In this document: positions 11,136-21,735 of the stretch, in pieces
Position numbering within the stretch: position 1 is the first letter of the stretch
Layout of the letters: each line of letters starts with the position of its first letter
NCBI GenBank assembly: GCA_964058845.1
Contig: CAXKVR010000006.1
Location: forward strand, 186,001 to 250,000
Reading direction: 5' to 3'
From: Carex sylvatica
Taxonomy: Eukaryota > Streptophyta > Magnoliopsida > Poales > Cyperaceae
Length of the DNA: 64,000 nt
Program-made: the position numbers and the translations under genes
Notes under the pieces: generated by a model
Told to the model about the DNA's origin: nothing
Database searches by the model: none
What the model saw: only the letters and a program-made list of their open reading frames with translations

Positions 11136-11650
11136 CTTTTCTGTGATCAATCAATATAAAAAGAAAAGATTATTTCTTCCTTCCAACTTAGCAAGATCTC
11201 TCTTATGAGTTACGAATTGTGAAAATTTTCATTAATGATAATACTGCATAACACAGCTCCTATTAAACTTTGGGTAAAGATTAAATTCGTTCCCCCTAAT
11301 TCCTACTAATATATCGTTTCAAACCTCACTAAATCTGCTAAAAAACCAACCACATTTAGTTGTCGCAAGGGTTCGAATCGCTAAAACCTTTTTCTTTCCA
11401 CTGACAACACAAAGAACAGTTCTTTTAAGAAAAGGGAAAAAGAAAATCGAAATTAAAACCCTAGTAAGGAAAGAATTACCTGAATGAATGAAGTAAATCG
11501 AAATTCGCAATGCAGTCGTCAGGAAAAAGAAAATCGAATGTGAGAAGGATTGGAAGCTCCAGGCAGCAACCTCTAATGTGAGAAAAAAAAACAACGGGAT
11601 GGGCGACAAGAATCAAGAACTGTTAATTAAACGGTTCGGTACGGGCAGAG
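11136..11650. promoter_or_regulatory. Upstream region of the exonuclease gene
   Basis: AT-rich region preceding the start codon at 11135. The 96-codon minus-strand frame at 11319-11609 is low-complexity and phenylalanine-rich, with no match I recognise. It more likely reads through untranslated or promoter DNA. No clear TATA box could be fixed. Confidence 0.3.
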
Positions 11651-11850
11651 GTCAGATCCAGTGAAGTAACCCAATCTTTGAGTTTTTAATCGAGACCGTC
11701 CGATTCGAATCCGAAATAATCTATCCGAAGTGGAGCGTCACATCCGTGTGCTGAATTTAAATCGTTAAGCAATCTCGAGCGACGAATTCAAATCGGACGG
11801 TCTCGATCCAAAATCTAAAGATTGGGTTACTTCAGGGAACTGGACCCGTA
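11651..11850. repeat. MITE-like inverted-repeat element B
   Basis: A strong inverted repeat. GTGAAGTAACCCAATCTTTG at the left is answered by CAAAGATTGGGTTACTTC-type sequence at the right, and the match runs through TCGAGACCGTCCGATT on each side, about 60 bp per arm. Short loop, no coding capacity. The subterminal ACCGTCCGAT motif is shared with elements A and C. Confidence 0.75.
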
Positions 11851-11873
11851 CGGGCATGGCTCTTTCAGTTGGG

Positions 11874-12022
11874 AAATAGATCTGCTGTTATTCCAAACGG
11901 ATAACAGACCCTGTTATTCTGATTTTAGCTGTTGATTTTTGTTGAGATTCGGGCACGAAACTTATGAAAAACTTTGAAGTTTGAACAGTTTGTGATCCGT
12001 TTAGAATAACAGCAGATTTATA
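11874..12022. repeat. Small fold-back element, about 150 bp
   Basis: TCTGCTGTTATTCCAAACGG near 11881 is answered by CCGTTTAGAATAACAGCAGA at about 11997-12016. The inverted arms of about 25 bp enclose about 90 bp. No coding content. Confidence 0.65.
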
Positions 12023-12861
12023 TTTCTGGGTGTTTGGTGGTGAAACCGTGAAACTAAAATAAAATGAATTTAACGGGTCGGATCCGATTGGCTAATGATT
12101 TGGGTTCGAAGGTTCGTCATTTTCAATTCTGGAACTTAGACTTGCCCTGCGGTACTTGAGTCCGGATCTCCTGCATTACTTGACCGTTTGAGTTTAAATT
12201 CAAATCATCTAATCATCTAAGCAGAATTCGAATCAATCTGACAACGGGACTTTTTTAAGATTAATGCTAATATATAACAAACAAATAAGGATGTTAACTC
12301 GTATCTAGTCACATGACGTGGATTACGTGTTGTGGCCAAGTAAAATTTTGATGTATTTGTGTTGTGATTAGATTTAGAGAGACGGTCATAACACATTAGT
12401 CATGCCATAATTATATATTTTGTATTCAAACGTGATGAATCGCGTTTAACCACGTTTAACTATTTTCTTATATTATAAGTTAATTTATTTAAAACTCACT
12501 ATTCAATTAAGATCTAACGGTTCCAATTATAGATGACTCACGCAACCACATATCGTGATAATTTTTCAAAGAATAATCACATTACATAAATCATCACAGT
12601 ACAAGTCATACACAAAGTATCTAGTCACAACCAACACACCATGATAAAATCGTGTCAGACCATAACATATCTGGTCACGACATTACTTTTTTACTTGCTT
12701 ACAAACATACTAAATTCAAAGTCAAACAGTGAGTCGTCTTTAGTATATTTTGTTTGTTGGGTTGAGAATATATTATTTTTGGAGTTAGGCTATTCGAAAT
12801 AGCCTATTCAATGTTTGATTGGATTAGAATAAGAAATTCAAACTTTTTGTTTTTAATAATT
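12023..12861. other. AT-rich spacer, no gene seen
   Basis: No exon was recognised. Around 12120-12240 a single stretch resembles one arm of the 2838/11651 MITE family (GAGTCCGGATCTCCTGCATT, then TTGACCGTTTGAG) and may be a broken element. Confidence 0.4.
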
Positions 12862-13234
12862 TTAAGGGTAGATGTTGTAGAATAGACAGTTTTAATTCTT
12901 GCATTTGTTAATGTAAACAGGCCTCATAAAGGCTACGTGTTTAAAATAAAAATCGATAAATATTAACAATTATCTTAGTCAATTTTATTAATTATACAAT
13001 GTTTAGGTGAAGTACTGTTAAGAAAGTTATTTGCAATTGTATACATCTCGCAAATATTTTATACGGAAACTTTTAACATCTTACTTGGGATTGTATTAAG
13101 TATGGCGAGAAAATAATTAAAAGTTTAAGTCCTGATGAATGGTTACTAAAAAATAACACTGCTTTTGTCGTTTGCGAGAGTTTTATTATTAGCATCTTAG
13201 GATATATTGCTTTGTTCATTTGATCTCCACAGTT
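12862..13234 (+). repeat. Left copy of a 0.4-kb inverted duplication
   Basis: Pairs with 18241-18640 in reverse orientation. Both contain TTTTAAGGGTAGATGTTGTA, GGCCTCATAAAGGCTACGTG and ATTTGATCTCCACA in mirrored order, with only scattered mismatches. The pair brackets a copia relic and the five-exon gene at 15082-17546. Confidence 0.85.
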
Positions 13235-13704
13235 TGTTAATGATAACTTAAAAAAAAAAAACATTAATTTTTTAGGGTTAACTTTTTAAAATACCTTATT
13301 ATACAAGGAAAAAAACAGACTCACTTGTTGGTGCTATATTTTGGTTCTTATTTTTTAAAATACTTGAGAAGCTTGATGAACATAAACTGTTGCAAATATA
13401 GAGAAATGGAATAAAAAAGTACTCTTTTTCAAACATGTCCAGGGCAATCTAAAATTGTTCAGCTTATTTCTATGTATGTTATGATTAATTTTAAGTTTGA
13501 TCTTAATGCCAGAATGTATGTTATGAGTAATTCATGGTTTTTGTTATATTGTCAATATTAAAATTCTTTTATATTATGACAAAAAAATTTTGTTTGGTGA
13601 TGCCTGTCCCCAAAATTAACTTATAATTAATGTCTAGTTGGCATATCAATTTTTATCTTCTAGTAGCTTTTACTCTATGGTGGACAGTAGTTGAACTGCT
13701 GCCC
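13235..13704. other. Spacer, no gene seen
   Basis: AT-rich, no recognised exon or element. Confidence 0.4.
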
Positions 13705-13925
13705 AGAAAGTTATTTTTAATTGTTACATCTCGCAAATATACTTTGCGAAAATTTAAACATTTCATATATTTTATTTATTTATGGTAAGCATGAAAAGTT
13801 TAGTCTTGATTACTTGTCCTCTGCTTTTGTTATTTGTAGTGTTAGACCAAACACTTCTTTGGATATTGCTTTGGTCATTTGGTTTGGTTTCCTTGTTGTT
13901 GTTAATTTGTTAATGACAATGATAT
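13705..13925 (+). repeat. Diverged direct copy of 13010-13245
   Basis: It repeats, in the same order, AGAAAGTTATTT, ACATCTCGCAAATAT, a TTAGTCTTGAT/AAGTCCTGATGAAT-like stretch, CTGCTTTTGTTATTTG and GGATATTGCTTTGGTCATTTG. Divergence is clearly higher than between the inverted pair, so this is an older duplication. Confidence 0.6.
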
Positions 13926-14149
13926 AAACAACAGACATATATAAATTTTTCAAAAAACAACTTATCATTTTTTATTCTCTCCTGACGTCCAACAGAAACA
14001 CAAAAATTTATTCTCGATTTTTTCTTCTCTACCATTTTTAGTCGAAAATCAAGCTCCAACGAAATATTGTGTTTTTACAGATCGATCTCTTTATTGTATT
14101 GGTAGCTTTTATGTAAATATTGTAGTAAGTTTTCTATCACCTTTGTCGA
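13926..14149. other. Spacer, no gene seen
   Basis: AT-rich sequence without a recognised exon or repeat, between the diverged duplicate and the copia gag relic. Confidence 0.4.
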
Positions 14150-14650
14150 TTGTGAGGACATTAGAATTTTTTTCATGTCTTCACCGGCAATCCTCAGCAT
14201 TCCCAATAGCTCCTACAAGCTTTTATCCATGCCATGCATATGGTAGTTCATGATGAACCTCGAATAACTGGGAGAAAGAGAGTTCAGGATAACATCCATT
14301 GCAAACTCTTTGCTCAATAGAACATTAAGGTTCTTTAACAGCTCTATCTCAGCTTGTCATACGAAGCATATGAATTGTAATAGAGCTGTCCTCAGCCATT
14401 CTATGGCTTAACAGAGATTTAATCACTTGGTACCTTTCTATACGTGCTTGCTCTTAAAACATTTTTTTGAGCTGGTCACATATCTCGTAGGATCTGGTAT
14501 CCATGAACCATCTTTACAGATAAGGACTCATCATTTCCACTAGAAGGCTTTGTACATCAAGCTCATCTTTTTTGTGCTTGGCGTATTTAGTGACCTCGTT
14601 CTCAATTGTGCTTGGTTCAAGCTCATCAGGGAATCATGTGTTGAGACTGT
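14150..14650 (-). pseudogene. Decayed Ty1-copia gag fragment
   Basis: The reverse strand holds copia Gag (UBN2-type) landmarks spread over several frames: KKDELDVQSLLVEMMS, YEICDQLKKMF, IKSLLSHRMAEDSS, and the typical ...FAMDVILNSLSPSY followed by RFIMNYHMHGMDKSL. Stops and frameshifts break it repeatedly. No zinc knuckle or pol follows. It is a remnant only. Confidence 0.7.
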
Positions 14651-14745
14651 ATTCCTTCTTTTCTCGTCTTAGGACTATCGTTTTAGAAATAGTGTTGAGA
14701 ACGTATTCTTTCTTTTCTCGTCTTAGGATGAGTTTTTAAATTTAG
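14639..14745. repeat. 55-bp imperfect direct repeat
   Basis: TGTTGAGACTGTATTCCTTC begins at about 14639 and TGTTGAGAACGTATTCTTTC at about 14694. Both continue into TTTTCTCGTCTTAGGA. Confidence 0.7.
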
Positions 14746-15081
14746 AGGGATAATTCCGAGGTTTGTGAAGGACATGCATAAAACTCCCCTTTTTTCCGAT
14801 CAAATCTTTCAATTTTGAATATCCAAAAAAATCCCCAACATAGATTCAATCTCAAAGCCTTCCACCAAAAAAAATTAAAAAATTCGCCTTCCTATATAAA
14901 CAGAGTTTAAATTAATTCATGCAACTATAACTAGGGACCATAGTCTAGCATAGAGACCCTCGAGCAGTAGCAACTACCAAGATTTCTGGAAATAAAAAAA
15001 TAGAAACAGAGAAAATCACAAGAGGCTGGTGAAAACATAAAGTGAAATTAAAACAAAAATATATATACATTCAGATCAATT
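14746..15081. other. Gene-flanking region, no exon seen
   Basis: Lies beyond the stop codon of the minus-strand gene at 15082-17546 and probably includes its 3' untranslated region. Nothing else recognised. Confidence 0.4.
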
Positions 15082-17546
15082 TCAAGCTTTATTTTCCTTT
15101 TGATTCTGAGCAAATTCAAGGAATTGACGTAGTGGAAAGAAAAGCGGGAAGAGAAATGCAAATAACAAGCAAAGAATAGCAGTGAGCCCGACCCACCATG
15201 TAAATCGAGGTACTCCAAGCATCAGCTCATCAAACACTGCACATACCCAACACAAATTGAAAGCACAGGTCTAACACTTGGTGTTTGGTAAAAATACTGC
15301 TAACATCCACCTAAGATAGAAGCTTTCTAAAATATAAGTCGAAGCACCTGATGTTGTAACAACTGATCTACTTGTTTAAACATTTTCTGTGGTGAGTTTG
15401 AAATTTTGGATAAATCGACTTTAAAAGCGTGATGAGTCTGATAACACAAACTATATTTCAGGCCAAGATAAATTAGGTCAGGGATAAGTCCAAACATAAG
15501 CCCAGAAAACAGTCTAAACAATTTTCTGAATGATACATAATATTTGTAAACTTTCTATTGACCCATTAATACTAGAAACTTCCTGCTGCATGAGGGTGCA
15601 ATTGTGCTAGGTTTTAGATACAGAGGAAAGTTTCTCATACCGATATTAAATAGAACAAGTTCTCTCTCTTGTACATTTGACTGTGCAACCACACCCTCAG
15701 CATTTACTGTCACGAGAATATGTACCTAGAACAATCCCAATAAATACATCATAACCATAACAATAATACAAACAAAACTAACAAGGATACGACAAAATAA
15801 TAAAACATAGAGTAGGGTTAAAATGCCCCATTGTTTTTATACCCCAATCATGCCTCGCATCCTTATCTTCGTTTCCAAAGGTTTTCAAAGTCCTAACAGT
15901 CGATCCAAACCGCTCAACATGATCTCCATATTAAAATGTGCTCCGATACCAAATTTTATATTTTTTGGAAAATTTCAACTATTTTTTAAATAGGTACAAA
16001 ATCATTGTTTTTGGATGGTCCACAATCTTCTGAAAAACAGTGATTTTGTACCTATCCAAAAAAATAGTACAAATTTTCAAAGAAAATATAAAATTTCCTC
16101 TCCAAGCATATTTTAATATGGAGATTATGTTGAGCAGCTCAGATTGATTTTTTTTTACTTTGAAAATGAAGACAAGGATGTGAGGCATGATTGGGGCATG
16201 AAAAGAATGGGGTATTCTAACCCTACTCATAAAACAATAAAAGTAATTTAAAACACTAACCTGCTCAGTACTCTCAGACTTGAATATTAGTTTTTCTGTG
16301 TTAAGCAATCGTCTATTGTTGTTTCTATGCCGATCGCTCATATCCGTTTTCAGCTCTATACTAAAGGTGGCTGGTATCTAAAAAAGAAGTAAATATAAAA
16401 CCAAACTTCTGACACGGAATCCACAAAAAGTTACATTGGCTAAGTATGGTACCACTGCATACCATGCTATTCTGGTACTCTGGTTACTCTACCAGTCATT
16501 TATTGATAGTCACGTGTCCTTGATATATGGTTCTTCTATGGTAAAATAAGCAATTACTTTTAAATATGCAGATAGTTATTCTGAGAGATCTTGCATGCAA
16601 ATTAAAGTTGTTAGACAAATTAAAAAAAACCCTACAATTTATTGGCCTTTAACACAACACTCATAGCGTGCTTACATGATTAACTACAAGCATGAAATAT
16701 AAGTGCCAAATTTTTTTAATAAAAAAACTAACATTTATTTACTAACTTATTGGTATAATATCTTAGTGCCAATCAATAATGAACTAAAGCTAACTTAGTA
16801 CTACATCATTTAATAAAATATAAGTCAATGTCATAATAGTTAACTTGTTCCAAGTGCCTTGTGCATATAGGTAAACTAAAGGTATGGAGTATGTTTCTGA
16901 ATTTCCCCAAAAAATTTAGGGGCTTTCTTGCAACTTTTAGACAAGTGGCAGTCTTTTTTACTATTTAGGGATATCCGAGGGATCTTTCACAAATTTCATA
17001 AAAATTGATTTGCCAACTATAGAGAAAATAAGTTACAAAGATAGGATTATACCAAAGCTGGATATGATATCTTGACCTCATACCAGGTTTTCTCTGTCAA
17101 GCCTACCAATTTATAAAGCCTCTGGCCAAACTTCAATTGAAGAGTTTCTCCTTTGAGCTCTTCACCAACAGATAAAATCTTCAATTGTTGACTGAAAAAC
17201 AAAACCTTATTTTGATTTATCACCTAATTGCAATAATAAATGTTGTATGTTCCTTCTGAAATACGTTTCAGTGCAAAAACATATAAGCTTGATCAGACGA
17301 ATCATAACTGGTACAAGTAATAGAACCGTACTAGTACATGTAATAATTTATTTACTGGAATTAGCAGTTACAAATGTAGAGGTGCAGTGAAAAAAAAATC
17401 TACAATTAAAATTCACAACAGAATTCAAAAACCAAACAAATTCACTTCTTAAAAAAGGATATAAACAAGTACCTCTCAGCAGTTGAGTGACAGATTGGGA
17501 TCAAGAGATGGAGACCCAGTAGAATGAGAAGAAATATATGTGCCAT
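15082..17546 (-). CDS. Signal-peptide, single-pass membrane protein, 189 aa
   Basis: Five exons join perfectly: 17473-17546, 17053-17191, 16261-16377, 15641-15725 and 15082-15236, giving 570 nt with stop. Every intron is GT-AG and all phases agree. The start ATG at 17544-17546 opens a classic signal peptide (MAHIFLLILLGLHLLIPICH). Residues about 25-138 form a hydrophilic, presumably luminal domain with beta-like stretches (LKFGQRLYKLVG, WYEVKISYPA, VHILVTVNAEGVVAQ). Residues about 150-174 are a strongly hydrophobic membrane segment (FTWWVGLTAILCLLFAFLFP), followed by a 15-residue polar tail. This predicts a type I protein of the ER or secretory system. I do not recognise the family and assign no function. 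Intron 3 carries a 421-bp MITE that leaves the splice sites intact. Confidence 0.85.
15808..16228. mobile_element. Fold-back MITE in intron 3, 421 bp
   Basis: Almost the whole element is an inverted repeat. GAGTAGGGTTAAAATGCCCC at the left mirrors GGGGTATTCTAACCCTACTC at the right, and the arms extend about 190 bp each, meeting in the ATTGTTTTTGGATGG region. An 8-bp direct repeat ATAAAACA lies at 15800-15807 and 16229-16236. Long arms plus an 8-9 bp duplication suggest a hAT- or Mutator-type MITE. The minus-strand open frame across it is an artefact of the arms. Confidence 0.8.
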
Positions 17547-18240
17547 TTGTTGAATTTCTTCAAGTCTCAACTATCCTCGACCCTATTCACGCATGTATTA
17601 ACAGTTTATTTTACTGGAAAGGAACACATACTTTGTGTTGATCTCATTTGGTATTTGTGTGCCAGCTTCCTAAGCTGTTACTGTATTGCGGTGGACCGGT
17701 CTGTTCATCTGGCAATATTGAAAATAAATAATAAAGTTGAGGGTCTTGTATAGTTTCTTCAGTCTATTTTAACGTTGATGGAAACAAATAAATATTGTCC
17801 TTTGCAAAAGAGTCCTATCAAGAGTTCCCTATACTATTTACTAACAAATATTTTATAAAAAAAAAAACAAAGGTAGGCTCAATAATTCAAGAAAAACATA
17901 GATTTAAAAATGAGCAAGTAAGACGATAAATGCAACAGACATTATCCATATCCACCAAGAATACAAATTGGCATTATCATATTCAAAGTACAAATATACA
18001 ATCTAAACATGGCATCTGGGAACTATCAAAATTTAAGCACACACTTCATTAATGTGAGATAATGTGAACCAAATAGTTTGAGAAAGCATGTACACGACAA
18101 GCATCCCCGTCAACAGCTATATGCAAAGTCATCATACCTAAGCTGTTACCAATTTCTCCTGTCGAATGGCACAAATCATGTAAAATCTAATGAATAATAT
18201 ATGTCAAGTTAACAGATTACAATGACAAGCTAAATATACA
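17547..18240. promoter_or_regulatory. Upstream region of the membrane-protein gene
   Basis: Probable 5' untranslated region and promoter of the minus-strand gene. A 40-codon open stretch in reverse (about 18055-18180, ending YLVHIISH) preceded by an AG could be an exon of an unknown gene, but has no support beyond being open. Confidence 0.3.
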
Positions 18241-18640
18241 CTGTGGAGATCAAATGAACAAAGCAATATATCCTAAGATGCTAATAATAAAACTCTCGCA
18301 AACGACAAAAGCGGTGTTATTTTTTAGTAACCATTCATCAGGACTTAAACTTTTAATTATTTTCTCGCCATACTTAATACAATCCCAAGTAAGATGTTAA
18401 AAGTTTCCGTAGAAAGTATTTGCGAGATGTATACAATTACAAATAACTTTCTTAACAGTACTTCACCTAAACATTGCATGATTAATAAAATCGACTAAGA
18501 TAAGTGTTAATATTTATCGATTTTTATTTTAAACACGTAGCCTTTATGAGGCCTGTTTACATTAACAAATGCAAGAATTAAAACTGTCAACAAATGCAAG
18601 AATTAAAACTGTCTATTCTACAACATCTACCCTTAAAATT
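18241..18640 (-). repeat. Right copy of the 0.4-kb inverted duplication
   Basis: Inverted match to 12862-13234. It has an additional 24-bp internal duplication at about 18566-18613 (ACAAATGCAAGAATTAAAAC occurring twice) that the left copy lacks. Confidence 0.85.
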
Positions 18641-19909
18641 CTAAAAACTCAAGTAAAGCTAAGTAGGAGTTCTCTGTTTTGGACGGTATAAAGTCTATAA
18701 ATTCCCTTATTCTACAACAACTACCCAAAAATTGTAAAAACGCAGGTAAAGCTAAGTAGGTAATCAACAATCAGTAGAGAAACAAGAAGAATATAAATTA
18801 CGACCGTAAAATCGAGTATGCACGCCGCTGGATCTCTCTCGGATCCTCCTCCTACCTCTTCTTCTTCTCCGATACGCACCCGCTCTCTATTGCCTCCTCT
18901 CTCTCTTTGTCGATCGGTGGGAGAGAATTAGGGTTTTTTCCCTTTCTCCCTGATTTTTATTGGGCCAGCTTATCCCAAATTCTAATCTTTTCATTCAAGG
19001 CCGTGTAAGCGATTGATTTGATCTTTTCTTCTTCCTTTGTCATCTTTTATTTCCTTTCCGTTATGGATTACTTCGGGTCCTCAGCGCTTATGTTCCTTTT
19101 TAGCTGCTATTTGTTGGGCCTACTAATTTGAGGCCCAATTATAATTTTTTTAACTCAAAGAGTTATTTTTGAGCTTCTGCGGTTGTTTTTGACGTTATGG
19201 TTAATTTTTTCAATTAATTTATTGTACATGCTCGATTGAAATTAACTTATGTTCGATTTTTATTTTTTTAGTTCTAAAGATGTGTATCTGATTGGTTAAT
19301 CCAGTAAATACAAATTGCCAAATACTAATTTTCTTTTGATCAATCATGCTTATACCAAACTACACCAGTCACATCTCGCAGAATTTAGTTTTCTATAGTC
19401 ATGATTGCCACATTTTCTTATGCTCTTGCTCAATTTGGTGCTGAAACTAAAGGGTCTTTGCAAAATTTTACAGCAAATTATTTTAGATGACATCATCAAA
19501 TCAATCCATTCTCATCATTGCTGGACAAGTTGCTCTCTTTTTTTAAACAAGTAGCCTCCAACTGTTTAATTTATAACAACTACACTCAAAAATCTAAAAA
19601 CCCTGGTAATGCGAAATAGGGGTTCTCTTTGTCAACTGGGGGTAATAAAAAGAGTTAAAACACAAGCATCAAGCGCCAACTAGTACTTTGTACCAAATCA
19701 AAGGAATTAACCCTGCATAGATGCCAGCACTATCTGATATCTAGTACCAAATCAATTCCTATACCACTCAGATTCTCACCTAATTAAAAATGTCACCAGT
19801 CTTCACTTTATTACACAGATTCTCACAACAAACCCACACACAATCATTTATACAGAAATTCCAAAGATCATCGATCAGATCAGTAGAGAAACTCACATAG
19901 GCGCGAGAC
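18641..19909. other. Intergenic, pyrimidine-rich patch with telo-box
   Basis: At 18820-18960 a CT-rich stretch is followed by AATTAGGGTTTTTTCCC, which resembles a plant 5' untranslated leader with a telo-box reading on the plus strand. A 43-codon frame from the ATG at about 18818 stops inside it. No downstream exons could be joined. The rest is AT-rich; 18625-18760 and 19560-19640 share a loose repeat around CAACTAC...AAAAACxC. Confidence 0.3.
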
Positions 19910-20068
19910 TCAGGTAAAACTCGGCCCGGTCCCATCCGATTCCGAGTTGACTCGGAATCGGCCGATTTCCGGAACCATGATCAGCAGCACCCCTTTCACC
20001 TTGTTACATGGTTCCTGTCGCGAAATCGCCTCGAACTGGAGCTTATCGGTGCTCATTACAAGCGACAT
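19910..20068 (-). CDS. Possible 52-aa small protein or orphan first exon
   Basis: This GC-richer island in AT-rich DNA has an ATG (20066-20068) opening MSLVMSTDKLQFEAISRQEP, a central hydrophobic KGVLLIMVPEIG stretch and a stop at 19910-19912. The 5' side carries AAGAGAG-rich leader-like DNA. It could be a short gene or the first exon of a broken one; a GTGAGT donor lies just past the stop. Weak support. Confidence 0.25.
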   Translation of the reverse strand: MSLVMSTDKLQFEAISRQEPCNKVKGVLLIMVPEIGRFRVNSESDGTGPSFT

Positions 20069-20990
20069 GGCTTCGCTTGATAGCTAATTTGCTTGCTTCT
20101 TGAGAGAGAAGAAAGAGTTCAGAAGTGAAGAGAAGAGAATGGAGTGCAATTTGGAGGTGAGGTGGGGTCTAATATTTGTTGAGGTTAGAAGAGGAGATAA
20201 GATGAGGGTTTGAATTGATGACTATTTCTAGTGCCAGTTAATTTAAGGGAATAGCTAATAACTGTAAACTCTCAAGTGTAACTCAACAAATATTCTACAA
20301 TTAGCCATGTCAGCAAAACGAACACCCACATAAATCAAATTAAGTCAAAACATGAGATGCATATTTATTTCTGTCAAACTAATTAAAACCAAATTAAGCT
20401 TAAGAAAACTAAAAATAGAGCTAAAGAATTCAAGCAAAATAAGAAACTAGCTAGAAAGGAATCTAAAAATTAAAACAGAAACTAAGCAAATTATCAATTG
20501 CTCCATGCATCTCATCAAATACATGTATGATAATATACACCCTTTTTTAGTGAATAATAATTGATATAATAAATAAATGCATAGCAATTGTGACTTGGAC
20601 TTATTCATTATGAATATTGTAGTGTGGATATGATTATTTCTGACACATTAGATGGTCAATAAGGTGGAACTTTTACTTTAATTACTAGCTGATTTGTTTC
20701 AGTTATCCATTTTTTTGTTGTAATGGCCTTCGACAAATTAGGAATGTTGTTTTAAATATAGTATCTTTCTTCATGAAACTATGTTTAGTAACATAGTTTA
20801 TCATTTTAAATCATTGAATAAATTATCATATATAGAAAAGGAAAACAATAATCTAGCTTAAAATAATAACATTAATATAATTTATTCATTCCCTATGACA
20901 ACTTCTTTAATCTTATCAGCCTAGCACTGTTTATTCATAATTACAAAAGAATTATTACATCAAAGTAGTTATTATTTGACAAGCTGAGGC
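20069..20990. other. AT-rich spacer, no gene seen
   Basis: No recognised exon, element or repeat. Confidence 0.4.
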
Positions 20991-21519
20991 TTAGTATATC
21001 TCTATTTCTTTTCTCTTGTTGTCTAACTTCACTTCACTCGTGGTAGCTGAAACAAATGGGAGTTCAATTTCTTTCTTTGCTTCCTTGACAGAGGGTTTTG
21101 GTTTCCTCCGAATGACCTCCTTTGGCTTTTTAGAGAGACCTGAGTCATGCTGGATTGGGTTAGCACCCGTTTCAGACCCATTAATCAAGTGCGGCATGGC
21201 ATCGTTATCGCTTTGCGGTGCTTCTAAACAGAACGGTCACCTTTCTCCGCCTCTTAGTAGGGCCAGCTTCCTTGACAGATTCAGTCACTTGAACAGACAA
21301 ATCAGACTCGATTTTGGTCTGATCTGCCACCACTTCTAAACCTCGATAAGGCTCAGTGTCAGTGACATTTGGCTCTAAGACCTTTTTATTCCTGCAGAGA
21401 ACATGTGACATGGGTGTTATAATATAGTACCATATAATTAGGTAGGGGCGTAGGGCAGAGATATTTAATTTTGGCAAGTTTGCTAACAACATAATTGAGT
21501 TGCTAATATTTAATCGCAT
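20991..21519 (-). pseudogene. Lysine-rich gene fragment, unrecognised
   Basis: Two adjoining frames on the minus strand. An AG acceptor near 21392 opens a charged stretch (KKVLEPNVTDTEPYRGLEVV ... VKEAGPTKRRRKVTVLF) ending in TAA at 21205. A second frame, 20991-21197, starts MPHLINGSETGANPIQHDSG and continues with KKPKEVIRRKPKPSVKEAKK. Composition and adjacency suggest one former exon split by a frameshift. I do not recognise the family. Confidence 0.35.
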
Positions 21520-21662
21520 TAATTTGAATCATTTTTATAATATAGAAGGATTTGGATTTCAAATCACGCTTGGCTTATTGTAATGAAAAATCAAACATGG
21601 TAACCATCCTTCTGCGGTCTCTCATTCCTTGCAATATGGTTCGAGATTCCAATATAACCGAA

Positions 21663-21735
21663 TATTCCAACATTTAGGTGATATCTCCAACCAACCTAAA
21701 CCCTAAACCCTATTCCAACATTTAGGTGATATCTC
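21663..21735. repeat. 48-bp duplication with telomere-like heptamers
   Basis: TATTCCAACATTTAGGTGAT occurs at about 21663 and again at 21711. Between the copies is CCTAAACCCTAAACCC (21695-21710), a plant telomere-type repeat. It lies immediately outside the left end of the giant inverted repeat. Confidence 0.75.

Noticed and set aside
11319..11609. 96-codon hydrophobic minus-strand frame upstream of the exonuclease gene
   Set aside because: Phe-rich translation of A- and T-rich leader DNA without recognisable segments.
15979..16341. 120-codon minus-strand frame over intron 3 and exon 3
   Set aside because: It joins MITE arm sequence to the true exon and ignores the good acceptor at 16378 and donor at 16260.
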